A stretch of DNA of 52,867 bases from Nicoletella semolina (GTDB lineage: Bacteria > Pseudomonadota > Gammaproteobacteria > Enterobacterales > Pasteurellaceae): positions 1 to 52,867 of the forward strand of contig NZ_SLXJ01000014.1 in assembly GCF_004345745.1 (NCBI RefSeq), written 5' to 3'. The position numbers and the translations under genes were made by a program. The notes beneath the pieces were generated by a model. The model saw only the letters and a program-made list of their open reading frames with translations, had not been told where the DNA came from and made no database searches. This document shows, piece after piece, positions 44,314 to 52,867 of this stretch; positions within the stretch are counted from its first letter, which is position 1, and every line of letters begins with the position of its first letter.

Positions 44314-45531
44314 ATGGAACGTTTTCCAAAATCTGATAAATTAGCACACGTTTGCTACGACATTCGTGGTCCAGTCCACAAAGAAGCCCTACGCCTTGAA
44401 GAAGAAGGGCATAAAATCTTAAAACTTAATATTGGTAATCCTGCCCCTTTTGGGTTTGAAGCTCCTGATGAGATTTTAGTCGATATTATTCGTAATCTCC
44501 CAACCTCTCAAGGGTATTGTGATTCCAAAGGGCTATATTCCGCACGCAAAGCGATTGTACAATACTACCAATCAAAAGGATTGCTTGAAGTTGATGTCAA
44601 TGATGTTTATATCGGTAATGGTGTATCCGAGTTAATTACGATGTCAATGCAAGCACTATTAAATGATGGCGATGAAATCTTGATCCCAATGCCTGATTAC
44701 CCATTATGGACGGCTGCTGCAACGCTTGCTGGCGGAAAAGCTGTCCATTATTTATGCGATGAAGAAAATGAATGGTTTCCAAGCATTGAAGATATTCAAT
44801 CTAAGATCACCCCTCGCACCAAAGCCATTGTGGTCATAAATCCAAACAATCCAACAGGGGCTGTTTATAGTCGTGCATTATTACTTGAACTGGCGGAAGT
44901 TGCTCGTCAGCATAACTTGATTATTTTTGCTGATGAAATTTATGACAAGATTCTCTACGACGGTGCGGTTCATCACCATATCGCTGCTCTTGCACCTGAT
45001 TTACTGACCATCACATTTAATGGCTTATCAAAAGCCTACCGAGTAGCAGGTTTCCGTCAAGGTTGGATGTTACTTAATGGTCCAAAACGCCAAGCGAGAG
45101 GCTATATTGATGGATTAGATATGCTGGCCTCAATGCGATTATGTGCGAATAATCCAATGCAGCACGGTATTCAAACGGCACTAGGTGGCTATCAAAGTAT
45201 CAATGAATTCATTTTACCTGGTGGGCGTTTGTTGGAGCAACGTAATAAGGTCTATGAATTACTTCTCCAAATCCCAGGGATTAGCTGCGTTAAGCCGAAA
45301 GGGGCGATGTATATGTTTCCAAAAATTGATACCGAAATGTATGGTATTAAGAACGATCAACAATTTATTTATGATTTATTGCAGCAGGAAAAGGTATTGC
45401 TAGTACAAGGATCTGGATTTAACTGGCATAAACCTGACCATTTCCGTGTTGTAACCTTACCTTATGTGTACCAATTAGAGGAAGCTATTGGGCGTTTAGA
45501 GAAATTTTTAAAGCATTATCGCCAAAGCTAA
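44314..45531 (+). CDS. alaA: Alanine transaminase AlaA
   Basis: 405 aa PLP-dependent class I aminotransferase (E. coli AlaA/YfbQ 405 aa). Visible are KLNIGNPAPFGFEAPDEI, NGVSELITMSMQALLNDGDEILIPMPDYPLWTAA, NPNNPTGAVYS, FADEIYDKILYD, and FNGLSKAYRVAGFRQGW with the PLP-binding Lys. Makes alanine from pyruvate and glutamate. GGAACGCATT precedes the ATG. Monocistronic, with its own terminator. Confidence 0.93.
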   Translation: MERFPKSDKLAHVCYDIRGPVHKEALRLEEEGHKILKLNIGNPAPFGFEAPDEILVDIIRNLPTSQGYCDSKGLYSARKAIVQYYQSKGLLEVDVNDVYIGNGVSELITMSMQALLNDGDEILIPMPDYPLWTAAATLAGGKAVHYLCDEENEWFPSIEDIQSKITPRTKAIVVINPNNPTGAVYSRALLLELAEVARQHNLIIFADEIYDKILYDGAVHHHIAALAPDLLTITFNGLSKAYRVAGFRQGWMLLNGPKRQARGYIDGLDMLASMRLCANNPMQHGIQTALGGYQSINEFILPGGRLLEQRNKVYELLLQIPGISCVKPKGAMYMFPKIDTEMYGIKNDQQFIYDLLQQEKVLLVQGSGFNWHKPDHFRVVTLPYVYQLEEAIGRLEKFLKHYRQS

Positions 45532-45546
45532 TTTTTATAAAAATCA

Positions 45547-45579
45547 TTTAAAGCGGTGGGTTTTACACCGCTTTTTACT
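45547..45579 (+). terminator. Intrinsic terminator after alaA
   Basis: AAAGCGGTG-GGTTTTA-CACCGCTTT followed by TTACT; strong GC stem with U-run. Confidence 0.85.
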
Positions 45580-45634
45580 ATGTATTTTCTACGTTTTACT
45601 GCACTTTATTGTATTGTCATTTAGGGATATGTTT

Positions 45635-46507
45635 ATGGGAAAAGGCACTGCGTTTTCTATTACTGCTTCGCTGCTCTTTGGAGGGCTTTACTATTTATCA
45701 ACCACACTATCCCCTCTCTCTGGCGAGGCAATTTATGGTTTTCGGATTTGGGTTAGCCTACCATTTGTGATTTCTGCAATTTTTTTATTTAAACAGACCG
45801 CTCAATTCAAGCAATTCCTACTACAGCTACTCGCTCAGCCAAAATTAGTTGCAATATTATGCCTAACGGCTGCTATAACAGGTTCACAAATGTGGCTTTT
45901 TGTTTGGGCTCCCAATAATAACGCCGCAATTGATGTTTCTATTGGCTATTTACTAATGCCTATTACGATGGTCGCAGTGGGCTACTTTGTCTTTAAAGAA
46001 AGATTATCAATGTTTAAAATACTTGCTCTTATTTTCGCTATTATGGGTATTAGTATGACTATCCTTGCTCAAGGATCACTCTCTTGGACAACGTTAATGG
46101 TTTTAATTGGCTACCCTGTTTATTTTAGTTTACGCAAATATTTTGGCATTTCTCACCTTTCGAGCTTTGTGTGCGAAATTATCTTGATGTTACCCATTGC
46201 AACTTATTTTGCTTTTCAAGCAGATATATCAAGCATCATACAACAAAATCCCAATTTCCCCATTGCTCTCACAATACTTGGCGTAGTAAGTGGGTTAGCA
46301 CTAATCTCCTATATTATGGCAAGCAGCCTTATTTCGATTAATCTTTTAGGGCTACTTAGTTATATTGAGCCATTTGCAATGCTACTGGTATCATTTATCA
46401 TTGGTGAAACATTAAATGAAGACGCATACTTACTTATGTTCTGCCTATCAATTGCCATTCTATTTCTGATCATTGATGGCATCGTTGTACTAAAAAAGCA
46501 AAAATAA
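45635..46507 (+). CDS. RarD-like EamA/DMT-family permease
   Basis: 290 aa with about ten hydrophobic segments and the internal duplication of the EamA drug/metabolite transporter family. GFRIWVSLPFVIS near the N-terminus, NNNAAIDVSIGYLLMPITMVAVGYFVFKERLS, and the second-half SYIEPFAMLLVSFIIGE are typical of the RarD subgroup. Substrate unknown. The ATG at 45635 is eight bases after AGGG; the ATG at 45629 is too close to it and the TTG at 45614 unlikely. Confidence 0.75.
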   Translation: MGKGTAFSITASLLFGGLYYLSTTLSPLSGEAIYGFRIWVSLPFVISAIFLFKQTAQFKQFLLQLLAQPKLVAILCLTAAITGSQMWLFVWAPNNNAAIDVSIGYLLMPITMVAVGYFVFKERLSMFKILALIFAIMGISMTILAQGSLSWTTLMVLIGYPVYFSLRKYFGISHLSSFVCEIILMLPIATYFAFQADISSIIQQNPNFPIALTILGVVSGLALISYIMASSLISINLLGLLSYIEPFAMLLVSFIIGETLNEDAYLLMFCLSIAILFLIIDGIVVLKKQK

Positions 46508-46550
46508 AGCCTAAATTTATCAATGTAAGTTTAGGCTTTAAAAATGAGGT
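46505..46550. terminator. Bidirectional terminator between the permease gene and ychF
   Basis: AAAGCCTAAA and TTTAGGCTTT form a 10-bp stem with a 14-base loop. The minus strand has TTTATTTTTGC after it, the plus strand AAAAATGAGG, so it serves ychF best. Confidence 0.7.
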
Positions 46551-46556
46551 CATTAT

Positions 46557-47648
46557 TTAAACATTAAAACGGAAATGCATTACATCGCCATCTTGTACGA
46601 TATATTCTTTCCCCTCTAATCTCCATTTACCTGCTTCTTTTGCTCCATTTTCACCTTTAAATTTTACAAAATCATCATAAGCAATCACTTCGGCACGGAT
46701 AAAACCTTTTTCAAAATCTGTGTGAATAACGGCTGCGGCTTTTGGTGCGGTTGCGCCAACAGAAACTGTCCACGCCCTCACTTCTTTCACACCTGCGGTA
46801 AAATAGGTTTGTAGATTGAGTAAAGCGTAACCTGCTCGAATCACACGATTTAAGCCCGCTTCTTCAATCCCTAAATCTTGCAAGAAATCCATTTTCTCAT
46901 TATCATCTAATTCTGCAATCTCCGCTTCAATCGCAGCACAAACAGGCACAACAACGGCGTTTTCTTTTGCGGCGATTTCACGCACACGCTCAAGGTATGG
47001 ATTATTTTCAAAGCCATCTTCATTGACATTCGCAATATACATTGTTGGCTTCAAGGTCAAAAAATTATAGCCCTTAATTGCGTGTAGCTCATCTTTATCT
47101 AACTCAACCGAGCGAATCATTCCGCCATTTTCAAGGGTTGGCAAGATTTTTTCCATAATAGATAGCTCAAATTTTGCTTCTTTATCGCCACCTTTAGCTC
47201 GTTTTTGTAAACGCTGTATTGCCCTCTCACAACTATCTAAATCAGCTAAAGCTAATTCCGTGTTAATGACATCAATATCATTCGCAGGATCAATCTTACC
47301 TGCAACGTGTACGATATCGTCATTTTCAAAACAACGAACAACGTGTCCAATAGCGTCCGTTTCACGAATATTTGCCAAAAATTTATTACCTAACCCTTCA
47401 CCTTTACTTGCACCAGCAACTAAGCCTGCAATATCCACAAATTCCATTGTTGTCGGCAACACTCTCTCAGGCTTAACAATTTCTGCTAGTGCATCAAGGC
47501 GAGGATCTGGCATTGGCACAACACCTGTATTCGGTTCAATTGTGCAGAATGGATAATTTGCTGCTTCAATACCAGCTTTGGTAAGTGCATTAAAAAGGGT
47601 AGATTTGCCCACATTTGGCAAGCCTACAATACCGCATTTAAATCCCAT
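46557..47648 (-). CDS. ychF: Redox-responsive ATPase YchF
   Basis: 363 aa Obg-related P-loop protein that prefers ATP. G1 [36 protein letters not shown], a long coiled-coil insertion, a TGS domain, and the invariant C-terminus [11 protein letters not shown]. Binds ribosomes and is linked to oxidative-stress responses in E. coli (OLA1 family). Downstream of pth on the same strand, separated by 264 bp, keeping the conserved pth-ychF neighbourhood. Confidence 0.94.
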   Translation of the reverse strand: MGFKCGIVGLPNVGKSTLFNALTKAGIEAANYPFCTIEPNTGVVPMPDPRLDALAEIVKPERVLPTTMEFVDIAGLVAGASKGEGLGNKFLANIRETDAIGHVVRCFENDDIVHVAGKIDPANDIDVINTELALADLDSCERAIQRLQKRAKGGDKEAKFELSIMEKILPTLENGGMIRSVELDKDELHAIKGYNFLTLKPTMYIANVNEDGFENNPYLERVREIAAKENAVVVPVCAAIEAEIAELDDNEKMDFLQDLGIEEAGLNRVIRAGYALLNLQTYFTAGVKEVRAWTVSVGATAPKAAAVIHTDFEKGFIRAEVIAYDDFVKFKGENGAKEAGKWRLEGKEYIVQDGDVMHFRFNV

Positions 47649-47912
47649 AATTTTTCCTATTATTGATTAAATTTGTAAAATTTTGCTTGGAAATAACCGC
47701 TTATTCAAATCTCTTTCAACTCCTTCTTTGCTAAAAAGGCGTTAGAGATATTTATCAGTAAGCATTTGGCTAAAATAAATAAGCACGCTTGCACGATCCC
47801 TATAAAATGGACAGAATTCTAGCAAAATTTTGCCAAAATCGCACCGCTTGCTGTAATTAAATTTGAAATTAACGCTAAAGGTAGGCACATTTTTCGCTTT
47901 TTAAATGCCATA

Positions 47913-48497
47913 TTAGCCCTTAAATCCATTTAGGCGATTAGTCGCTTTTACCACACCATCTTTAAAAAGCAAGCACACACAACTCGTGGCTTCATTAATA
48001 ACCTTATCTAACAACGCTCTATCTTCTGACGAAGGTTTACCCAATACATAAGCTGCAACTAATTCTTTACTATCAGGGCGTCCAATACCAATGCGTATAC
48101 GGTAAAAATTATTAGCATTCGCTAAATTAGCAATAATATCTTTTAAGCCATTATGACCGCTATGGCCACCGCCTTGTTTAATTTTTACCGAACCTACAGG
48201 CAAATCTAACTCATCGTGAGCCACCAAAATTTCTTCTGGTTTAATCCGATAAAAATTTGCTAATGCCCCTACAGCTTTACCACTTAAATTCATAAAAGTG
48301 GTCGGCACTAACAGTCGTACCTCCCCCATTGAGGTATTAATTTTGGCCACTTTACCAAAAAATTTTGCCTCTTCCTTGAGATTCACATTAAATTCACGAG
48401 CAATCTCATTGATTAACCATTCCCCTGCATTATGACGAGTACCTTCGTATTTTGCACCAGGATTGGCAAGACCAACTATTAGCTTAATTTGAGTCAT
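47913..48497 (-). CDS. pth: Peptidyl-tRNA hydrolase
   Basis: 194 aa, E. coli Pth size. Recycles peptidyl-tRNA released from stalled ribosomes. N-terminal [25 protein letters not shown] contains the catalytic His in TRHNAG; also [41 protein letters not shown] and [11 protein letters not shown]. The ATG at 48497 gives [10 protein letters not shown]; the frame from 48518 overlaps the upstream tRNA terminator region and is unlikely. Confidence 0.94.
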   Translation of the reverse strand: MTQIKLIVGLANPGAKYEGTRHNAGEWLINEIAREFNVNLKEEAKFFGKVAKINTSMGEVRLLVPTTFMNLSGKAVGALANFYRIKPEEILVAHDELDLPVGSVKIKQGGGHSGHNGLKDIIANLANANNFYRIRIGIGRPDSKELVAAYVLGKPSSEDRALLDKVINEATSCVCLLFKDGVVKATNRLNGFKG

Positions 48498-48521
48498 ATT
48501 TTTTCCAATTAAATACATAGC

Positions 48522-48552
48522 AAAAAGCCCTTGATAAACTCAAGGGCTTTTT
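48522..48552 (-). terminator. Terminator downstream of tRNA-Asp
   Basis: AAAAAGCCCTTGA-TAAAC-TCAAGGGCTTTTT, a 13-bp perfect stem with built-in U-run on either strand. It separates the tRNA gene from pth. Confidence 0.9.
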
Positions 48553-48579
48553 AACTTGGATAAGTCTAATAAAAATAAT

Positions 48580-48656
48580 TGGCGGAATGGACGGGACTCG
48601 AACCCGCGACCCCCTGCGTGACAGGCAGGTATTCTAACCAGCTGAACTACCACTCC
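48580..48656 (-). tRNA. tRNA-Asp (anticodon GTC)
   Basis: 77-nt cloverleaf on the minus strand. Acceptor GGAGTGG pairs with CCATTCC (one G-U), D-arm GTTCAGCTGGTTAGAAT, anticodon arm CCTGC-CTGTCAC-GCAGG with GTC at the anticodon, variable GGGTC, T-arm GCGGGTTCGAGTCCCGT, discriminator G and an encoded CCA end. One copy only is seen here. Confidence 0.96.
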
Positions 48657-48737
48657 GCAACAGACGAGGAGTATATTAATCACTTCCAACTACCTCGTCA
48701 AATATTTTTTACATGAATATGCACAACTGTTTCTTTA

Positions 48738-49517
48738 CTATACAATTCGTCTCTTTTTTAATTCATCACAGCCCATTCCTTTAAGCCAAATGCAATTTCC
48801 CTTTGATTTCTTATCCAGTAAGCCTAAATAAACATTATGTGCTTGAATCTCTTCATCATCAGGTTTAAGTACAACCAAACCTGACGTATCCAAAATAACC
48901 GATGTTTGAATAACATCTTCAACACGACTTTCAACTTCTTGCTTTGTTTCTTCCTCTGTCAGTAAGGCAATTTGCCCTCCCGTCATCAATAAAAACACAT
49001 CAGCAAGAATTTCAGCGTCCAGTAACGCACCGTGCAACATACGCTTGCTGTTATCAATACCAAGCCGATCACATAAGGCATCTAAATTATTTCGCTTTCC
49101 AGGATACATTCTACGAGCGAGTTGTAAACTATCAGTAACAGTACAAAGTTCTGCAATTTTTGGCGGCGGGTTTTCCAAGGCTGAAAATTCGTGATCAATA
49201 AATCCCACATCAAAGGGAGCATTATGAATAACCAATTCAGCCCCTTGAATAAACGCTAAAAATTCATCAGCAATTTCAGCAAAGGACGGTTTATCCGCTA
49301 ACATCTCGTCAGTAATTCCGTGAACCTTCACCGCCTCTTGATCAACCATACGAGGTGGCTTGATATAAACGTGGTAAGTCCGCCCTGTTAAACGGCGATT
49401 AATCACCTCAACAGCACCAATTTCAATAATATTGTGTCCAATATGCGGTGCACCATTAAAATTCATACCCGTCGTTTCGGTATCTAATACAACCTGACGT
49501 AAAATTTGTTCATTCAT
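48738..49517 (-). CDS. dnaQ: DNA polymerase III epsilon subunit (3'-5' exonuclease)
   Basis: 259 aa proofreading subunit. ExoI VLDTETTGMNF (Asp and Glu), EIGAVEVINRRLTGRTYHVYIKP, VHGITDEMLADKP, ExoII FVIHNAPFDVGFIDHE-like VIHNAPFDVGFIDHEF, ExoIII HGALLDAEILADVFLLMTGGQ with catalytic His and Asp. The C-terminal tail (about 190-259) would bind the polymerase alpha subunit. No rnhA next to it, unlike E. coli, where dnaQ and rnhA are divergent. Confidence 0.93.
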   Translation of the reverse strand: MNEQILRQVVLDTETTGMNFNGAPHIGHNIIEIGAVEVINRRLTGRTYHVYIKPPRMVDQEAVKVHGITDEMLADKPSFAEIADEFLAFIQGAELVIHNAPFDVGFIDHEFSALENPPPKIAELCTVTDSLQLARRMYPGKRNNLDALCDRLGIDNSKRMLHGALLDAEILADVFLLMTGGQIALLTEEETKQEVESRVEDVIQTSVILDTSGLVVLKPDDEEIQAHNVYLGLLDKKSKGNCIWLKGMGCDELKKRRIV

Positions 49518-49531
49518 TAAATCTGACCCTT

Positions 49532-49572
49532 AAGCGGTCAAGATGACATATTTTTTGTAATATTGACCGCTT
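49532..49572 (-). terminator. Paired uptake sequences forming the hslO terminator
   Basis: AAGCGGTCAA and TTGACCGCTT, two near-complete Apl-type uptake signals in opposite orientation, can form a 10-bp stem between hslO and dnaQ. An exact ACCGCTTGT core ends the right arm (49566-49574). Paired uptake sequences acting as terminators are well known in this family. Confidence 0.6.
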
Positions 49573-49580
49573 GTTGTGGA

Positions 49581-50456
49581 TTAATTCATCGTTTTTGTTA
49601 ATTCATCAATGGCATTTTGATCAAAGAAATGCTGCGTGCCACAGCATTCACATTGAATATCGATCACGCCATTTTTCTCAACCAACATTTCTGCAATTTC
49701 ATCTTTAGGCAACAACATCATTGCGGCACCAGAACGTTCTCTAGAGCAACCGCACTTAAACATCGTTTGGACAGCAGGGTAAACTTCAACCACCTCTTCG
49801 TGAAATAAACGGTACAATAAGTCTTCCGCATTTAATTCAAACAATTCACTTTCTTTGATCGTTGCCGCCAATGTTGCCAAATGCTCAAAATCTTCAGGTG
49901 TGCCAGTACCATCTGGCACAACTTGCAACAATGTTCCTGCCGCAACAGGCTGATTTTGATATTCTCCAATACGAATAACTAATTGTGTAGCAAGCTGTTC
50001 CGAACGAGCAAAATAAGCTTCTAAACATTCACTTAAGGTCGGTTTATCTAATTCAACCACCCCCTGATAACGCTCGCCCTTTTCAGGTAAAATAGAAATA
50101 ACTAACACTCCATTACCAATCATCTCCATCAAACTTGCATTATCACTAAGCTCTCCTTCCACACGAGCCAATGCACGCAATTGCTGTTGATGATTGCCAT
50201 TTACCACGGCTAATTTTAACGCACCATCACCTTGAATTTGAACAGTAATTGTTCCTTCAAACTTTAACGTTGCCGTTAATAAACTTGTTGCCACTAACAT
50301 CTCGCCAAGTAAATTTTGTACAACTTTTGGATAAAGATGGGTATTTAGCGTTTCTACAAAAGTATTATTTAATCGTACCCATTCACCACGCACTGCACGG
50401 TTTTGAAATAGGAAACGGTATAATTTGTCATTATCTTGACCTTGAAAATTACTCAT
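49581..50456 (-). CDS. hslO: Redox-regulated chaperone Hsp33
   Basis: 291 aa holdase activated by oxidation. N-terminal FQNRAVRGEWVRLNNTF, GQ-type core IQGDGALKLAVVNG, and the C-terminal zinc/redox switch FKCGCSRERS and IQCECCGTQHFF (CxC and CxxC). Acts in the cytosol on unfolding proteins under oxidative heat stress. Its start overlaps the end of hslR by eight bases, the conserved hslR-hslO operon. Confidence 0.94.
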   Translation of the reverse strand: MSNFQGQDNDKLYRFLFQNRAVRGEWVRLNNTFVETLNTHLYPKVVQNLLGEMLVATSLLTATLKFEGTITVQIQGDGALKLAVVNGNHQQQLRALARVEGELSDNASLMEMIGNGVLVISILPEKGERYQGVVELDKPTLSECLEAYFARSEQLATQLVIRIGEYQNQPVAAGTLLQVVPDGTGTPEDFEHLATLAATIKESELFELNAEDLLYRLFHEEVVEVYPAVQTMFKCGCSRERSGAAMMLLPKDEIAEMLVEKNGVIDIQCECCGTQHFFDQNAIDELTKTMN

Positions 50457-50907
50457 AACATTCCGAATTAATTTGTTTAAATTGAATCAAATCTCGCCGC
50501 TCTTTCTTATTTGGACGACGATCAGGGTGAGGCATTGAAAGTACATTTGCTTTCCTTGCAAAAGCAAATTTTTCTCGATTCTCAATGCTATTTAAGGTTT
50601 CTTCATATAGTCGCTGAGCTTCTGCAGCCCCTCGCCGATGAGTACTTAATGCTAATACAATGACCTCTTTCTCTTCATTGCCCTGCCTAAGCTTAACCTT
50701 AGCCCCCACCTCAACAAGTTTACTGGTTTTCGCTCGCTGTCCATTATAATGTACTTTCCCACCCTCAATCATTGATTTTGCGATCGTTCTCGTCTTATAA
50801 AAGCGAGCTGCCCATAACCATTTATCTAAACGCACATCATCGTGTTGCTCAACTCGATTTTGTTTATCCTTCCCCTGCTTATCGCCAGTCTGTTTAACAT
50901 CAGTCAT
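50449..50907 (-). CDS. hslR: Ribosome-associated heat shock protein Hsp15
   Basis: 152 aa from the chosen start. S4 RNA-binding domain VRLDKWLWAARFYKTRTIAKSMIEGGKVHYNGQ near the N-terminus, LRQGNEEKEVIVLAL, YEETLNSIENREK and MPHPDRRPNKKERRDLIQFK match Hsp15. It binds 50S subunits with stalled nascent chains. The N-terminus has 20 extra polar residues compared with E. coli (133 aa). Candidate ATGs at 50907, 50922 and 50943 all lack a strong Shine-Dalgarno. Confidence 0.9.
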   Translation of the reverse strand: MTDVKQTGDKQGKDKQNRVEQHDDVRLDKWLWAARFYKTRTIAKSMIEGGKVHYNGQRAKTSKLVEVGAKVKLRQGNEEKEVIVLALSTHRRGAAEAQRLYEETLNSIENREKFAFARKANVLSMPHPDRRPNKKERRDLIQFKQINSECYE

Positions 50908-50993
50908 TTTTCGTTTTCTCATCAGCTTGAAAGTAGCCAACAACAGTCTATCTTGGCACTACAAGATAGGGGATTTTCAAATTTTTTCAAGCA

Positions 50994-51002
50994 ACAAGCG
51001 GT
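50994..51002 (+). repeat. Apl-type uptake signal sequence, extended form
   Basis: ACAAGCGGT followed after an AT-rich stretch by ATTTGCAAAAATTT, the full layout of the Apl-type uptake signal, in the promoter region of rho. Confidence 0.75.
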
Positions 51003-51127
51003 TAAATGAAAGAAAAAATTTGCAAAAATTTAAATTACGCTGTATTCTCTCCCAATCAATTCAAATTAGACTAATCTAAATTAATCTTTTAATCCTTTCT
51101 TAACACAATTAAACATTTCTAAAATTT

Positions 51128-52390
51128 ATGCATCTTACAGAACTTAAAAATATCCCCGTATCGGAGCTTGTTGCGATCGGCGAAGAAAAAATGGGGCTAG
51201 AAAATCTCGCTCGCTTACGTAAACAAGATATAATCTTTGCTATTCTCAAACAACATGCTAAAAGTGGCGAAGACATTTTTGGCAATGGTGTGCTTGAAAT
51301 TCTTCCAGATGGTTTTGGCTTCCTTCGCTCTAGTGACAGCTCATACTTAGCAGGTCCTGATGACATTTATGTCTCGCCAAGCCAAATTCGTCGCTTCAAT
51401 CTACAAACTGGCGATAAGATTGAAGGAAAAATTCGCCCACCTAAAGAAGGTGAACGTTACTTTGCACTCTTAAAAGTCGATCAGGTCAATGACGACCGTC
51501 CTGAAGTTTCTCGCAGCAAAATTCTCTTTGAAAACCTCACCCCTTTACACGCAAACTCACGCCTTAGAATGGAACGTGGCAATGGCTCAACCGAAGACTT
51601 AACCGCTCGCATTTTAGATCTTGCTTCGCCAATTGGAAAAGGACAACGAGGCTTAATCGTTGCACCTCCTAAAGCAGGAAAAACGGTCTTATTACAAAAC
51701 ATAGCCCAGAGCATTACACATAACCACCCTGAATGTGAACTCATTGTTTTATTGATTGATGAACGTCCTGAAGAGGTAACTGAAATGCAACGTTCTGTGC
51801 GAGCAGAAGTTATTGCTTCTACCTTTGACGAACCAGCCACACGCCATGTACAAGTTGCTGAAATGGTTATCGAAAAAGCCAAACGTGCAGTTGAACACAA
51901 AAAGGATGTTATTATTTTATTGGATTCCATTACACGTCTAGCAAGAGCTTATAATACCGTTACGCCAGCATCAGGAAAAATTCTCTCTGGTGGAGTTGAT
52001 GCAAACGCATTACATAGACCCAAACGTTTCTTTGGTGCTGCTCGTAATGTTGAAGAAGGTGGCAGCTTAACAATCATTGCAACAGCCCTTGTTGATACAG
52101 GTTCAAAGATGGATGAAGTTATCTTTGAAGAATTTAAAGGCACAGGGAATATGGAGCTACATCTTTCTCGTAAAATTGCAGAACGAAGAGTCTTCCCTGC
52201 GATTGACTTTAACCGTTCAGGAACACGAAAAGAAGATCTTCTCACAACGGCAGATGAGCTGCAAAAAATGTGGATTTTACGAAAAATTCTTAATCCAATG
52301 GGTGAGGTTGAAGCGATGGAATTTCTAATTGATAAGCTAATTGTCGCTAAAACAAATGAAGAATTTTTCGATATTATGAAACGTTCATAA
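51128..52390 (+). CDS. rho: Transcription termination factor Rho
   Basis: 420 aa (E. coli 419). N-terminal [23 protein letters not shown], the RNA-binding CSD-like region [18 protein letters not shown], Walker [16 protein letters not shown], Walker [18 protein letters not shown]-loop [16 protein letters not shown] and the R-loop/arginine-finger region. Hexameric RNA helicase that ends untranslated transcripts. Its own message ends in an intrinsic terminator. Confidence 0.97.
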   Translation: MHLTELKNIPVSELVAIGEEKMGLENLARLRKQDIIFAILKQHAKSGEDIFGNGVLEILPDGFGFLRSSDSSYLAGPDDIYVSPSQIRRFNLQTGDKIEGKIRPPKEGERYFALLKVDQVNDDRPEVSRSKILFENLTPLHANSRLRMERGNGSTEDLTARILDLASPIGKGQRGLIVAPPKAGKTVLLQNIAQSITHNHPECELIVLLIDERPEEVTEMQRSVRAEVIASTFDEPATRHVQVAEMVIEKAKRAVEHKKDVIILLDSITRLARAYNTVTPASGKILSGGVDANALHRPKRFFGAARNVEEGGSLTIIATALVDTGSKMDEVIFEEFKGTGNMELHLSRKIAERRVFPAIDFNRSGTRKEDLLTTADELQKMWILRKILNPMGEVEAMEFLIDKLIVAKTNEEFFDIMKRS

Positions 52391-52433
52391 TCACAAAGCA
52401 CACTTCTTTACAAACCTTTCTTTTATTTTTATA

Positions 52434-52479
52434 AGTCACCTCTAAAAGGTATAAATTACTCTAGAGGTGATTTTTGGGT
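52434..52479 (+). terminator. Intrinsic terminator after rho
   Basis: TCACCTCTA...TAGAGGTGA forms a 9-bp stem around a loop of about 20 bases, followed by TTTTTGG; about 45 bp past the rho stop. Confidence 0.8.
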
Positions 52480-52754
52480 CTATAGCCTCCCAAAGTTGGT
52501 AATGATTATTTATCTTACACTTTACCAACTCATTTTATTTAAAACCTTTGAGGTCGTTCAACGATAAACAATACTTATGCCCCTCATTAAACCACTATGT
52601 AGACGTAATTTGTCTTTATTCCTTGAATATCCCCCTAATATATAAAAATATAATCCATATAACGCTTTATATTTGTGTAGTTCAGGTACTTTGCTTTCAG
52701 ATAAAAAAGAATGATGTAATAAATGAGAGAGGCTAAGATAAGGTAATAGAGTAT
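52480..52754. other. Gene-free stretch between rho and the rRNA operon
   Basis: No gene seen. A second hairpin, GTTGGTAA...TTACCAAC with 8-bp perfect arms, lies at about 52496-52530 and is followed by CATTTTATTT; it may be a back-up terminator. The rest is AT-rich without clear signals. Confidence 0.4.
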
Positions 52755-52785
52755 AAAAAACCCCCGAGATTTCTCTCAGGGGTTT
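52755..52785 (-). terminator. rRNA operon terminator
   Basis: On the minus strand AAACCCCTGAGAG-AAA-TCTCGGGGGTTTTTT: a strong GC-rich stem with a six-U tail, about 55 bp past the 5S rRNA end. Confidence 0.88.
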
Positions 52786-52839
52786 AGTTGCTTTAGTTTA
52801 CTTGAATTAGTTTATTTGAATTCAGTTTATTTAAATAAA

Positions 52840-52867
52840 GCTCTGGCGATGACCTACTCTCACATGG
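52840..52867 (-). rRNA. rrf: 5S ribosomal RNA, 3' end (partial)
   Basis: The last 28 bases, read on the minus strand, are CCATGTGAGAGTAGGTCATC followed by GCCAGAGC, the conserved 3' part of Pasteurellaceae 5S rRNA (E. coli: CCATGCGAGAGTAGGGAACTGCCAGG). The gene continues beyond the window, so an rRNA operon on the minus strand ends here. Confidence 0.85.

Noticed and set aside
51481-52401. Two 149-150-codon frames opposite rho
   Set aside because: Antisense shadows of rho, caused by its codon bias.
52548-52736. 62-codon plus-strand frame after rho
   Set aside because: AT-rich, no ribosome site, no recognisable motif; lies in the spacer before the rRNA operon.
1-52867. CRISPR arrays, prophage genes, integrases or complete insertion sequences
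   Set aside because: None seen: no regularly spaced repeats, no transposase, integrase or phage structural motifs in the open frames.

Overview
The window is chromosomal DNA from a member of the Pasteurellaceae. The evidence is the gene content and order (aspS-nudB-yebC, hslR-hslO, aroF-tyrA, pdxS-pdxT, opsX) and the uptake signal sequence ACAAGCGGT/ACCGCTTGT, which I found exactly at least six times, mostly between genes, often next to an AT-rich tract containing TTTGCAAA. That is the 'Apl-type' uptake sequence of the Actinobacillus / Mannheimia / Bibersteinia / Glaesserella / H. ducreyi group, not the Haemophilus influenzae type. I cannot name the species.

Layout. 1-46: start of a minus-strand gene whose first codons are an octanucleotide repeat, a probable phase-variation switch. 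170-4.7 kb: ubiH, then a decay zone with a broken selD, a LacI-type regulator and a beta-galactosidase truncated back to back, and scraps of a nitroreductase-like gene. 4.7-7 kb: ratA-rnfH and a YdgA-family gene. 7-10.6 kb: fadI-fadJ, intact in frame but with altered catalytic residues in both proteins. 10.7-14 kb: opsX-aroF-tyrA with a TyrR-box-like site. 14.2-16 kb: yfeA-yfeB without permease genes, under a Fur-box-like site. 16-21.6 kb: tusE, yccA, clpB, pdxS-pdxT. 22-26.2 kb: an operon of a secreted alkaline phosphatase, a CxxC secreted protein and an FtsX-type ABC transporter, preceded by a well-placed Pho box. 26.4-28.3 kb: carbonic anhydrase, a UPF0756 protein, grpE. 28.5-34.9 kb: aspS, nudB, yebC, a lipoprotein, ruvC, prlC. 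35-39.8 kb: an accessory island. 39.8-52.4 kb: uup, nadK, menF, alaA, a RarD-like permease, ychF, pth, tRNA-Asp, dnaQ, hslO, hslR, rho. 52.8 kb: the 3' end of a 5S rRNA on the minus strand, so an rRNA operon lies just outside.

The island at 35-39.8 kb carries a HincII-type restriction-modification pair and a secreted lipase-like hydrolase. It is flanked by two 41-bp direct repeats with one mismatch and lies between deletion-scarred remnants of a nitronate monooxygenase gene and a LysR regulator gene. Both transcription units inside it end in hairpins next to palindromes that match or nearly match 12-bp DNA uptake sequences of Kingella/Simonsiella/Eikenella-type Neisseriaceae. This suggests transfer between families by natural transformation.

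Most of the rest is housekeeping. Points that stand out are the active-site substitutions in FadI and FadJ, the PhoB-type operon pairing a phosphatase with an exporter-like ABC system, the edge contingency locus, and the number of decayed loci (selD, lacI/lacZ, nitroreductase, nitronate monooxygenase, lysR), which fits a host-restricted lineage losing metabolic functions. No search or alignment was run; family assignments rest on remembered sequence motifs.
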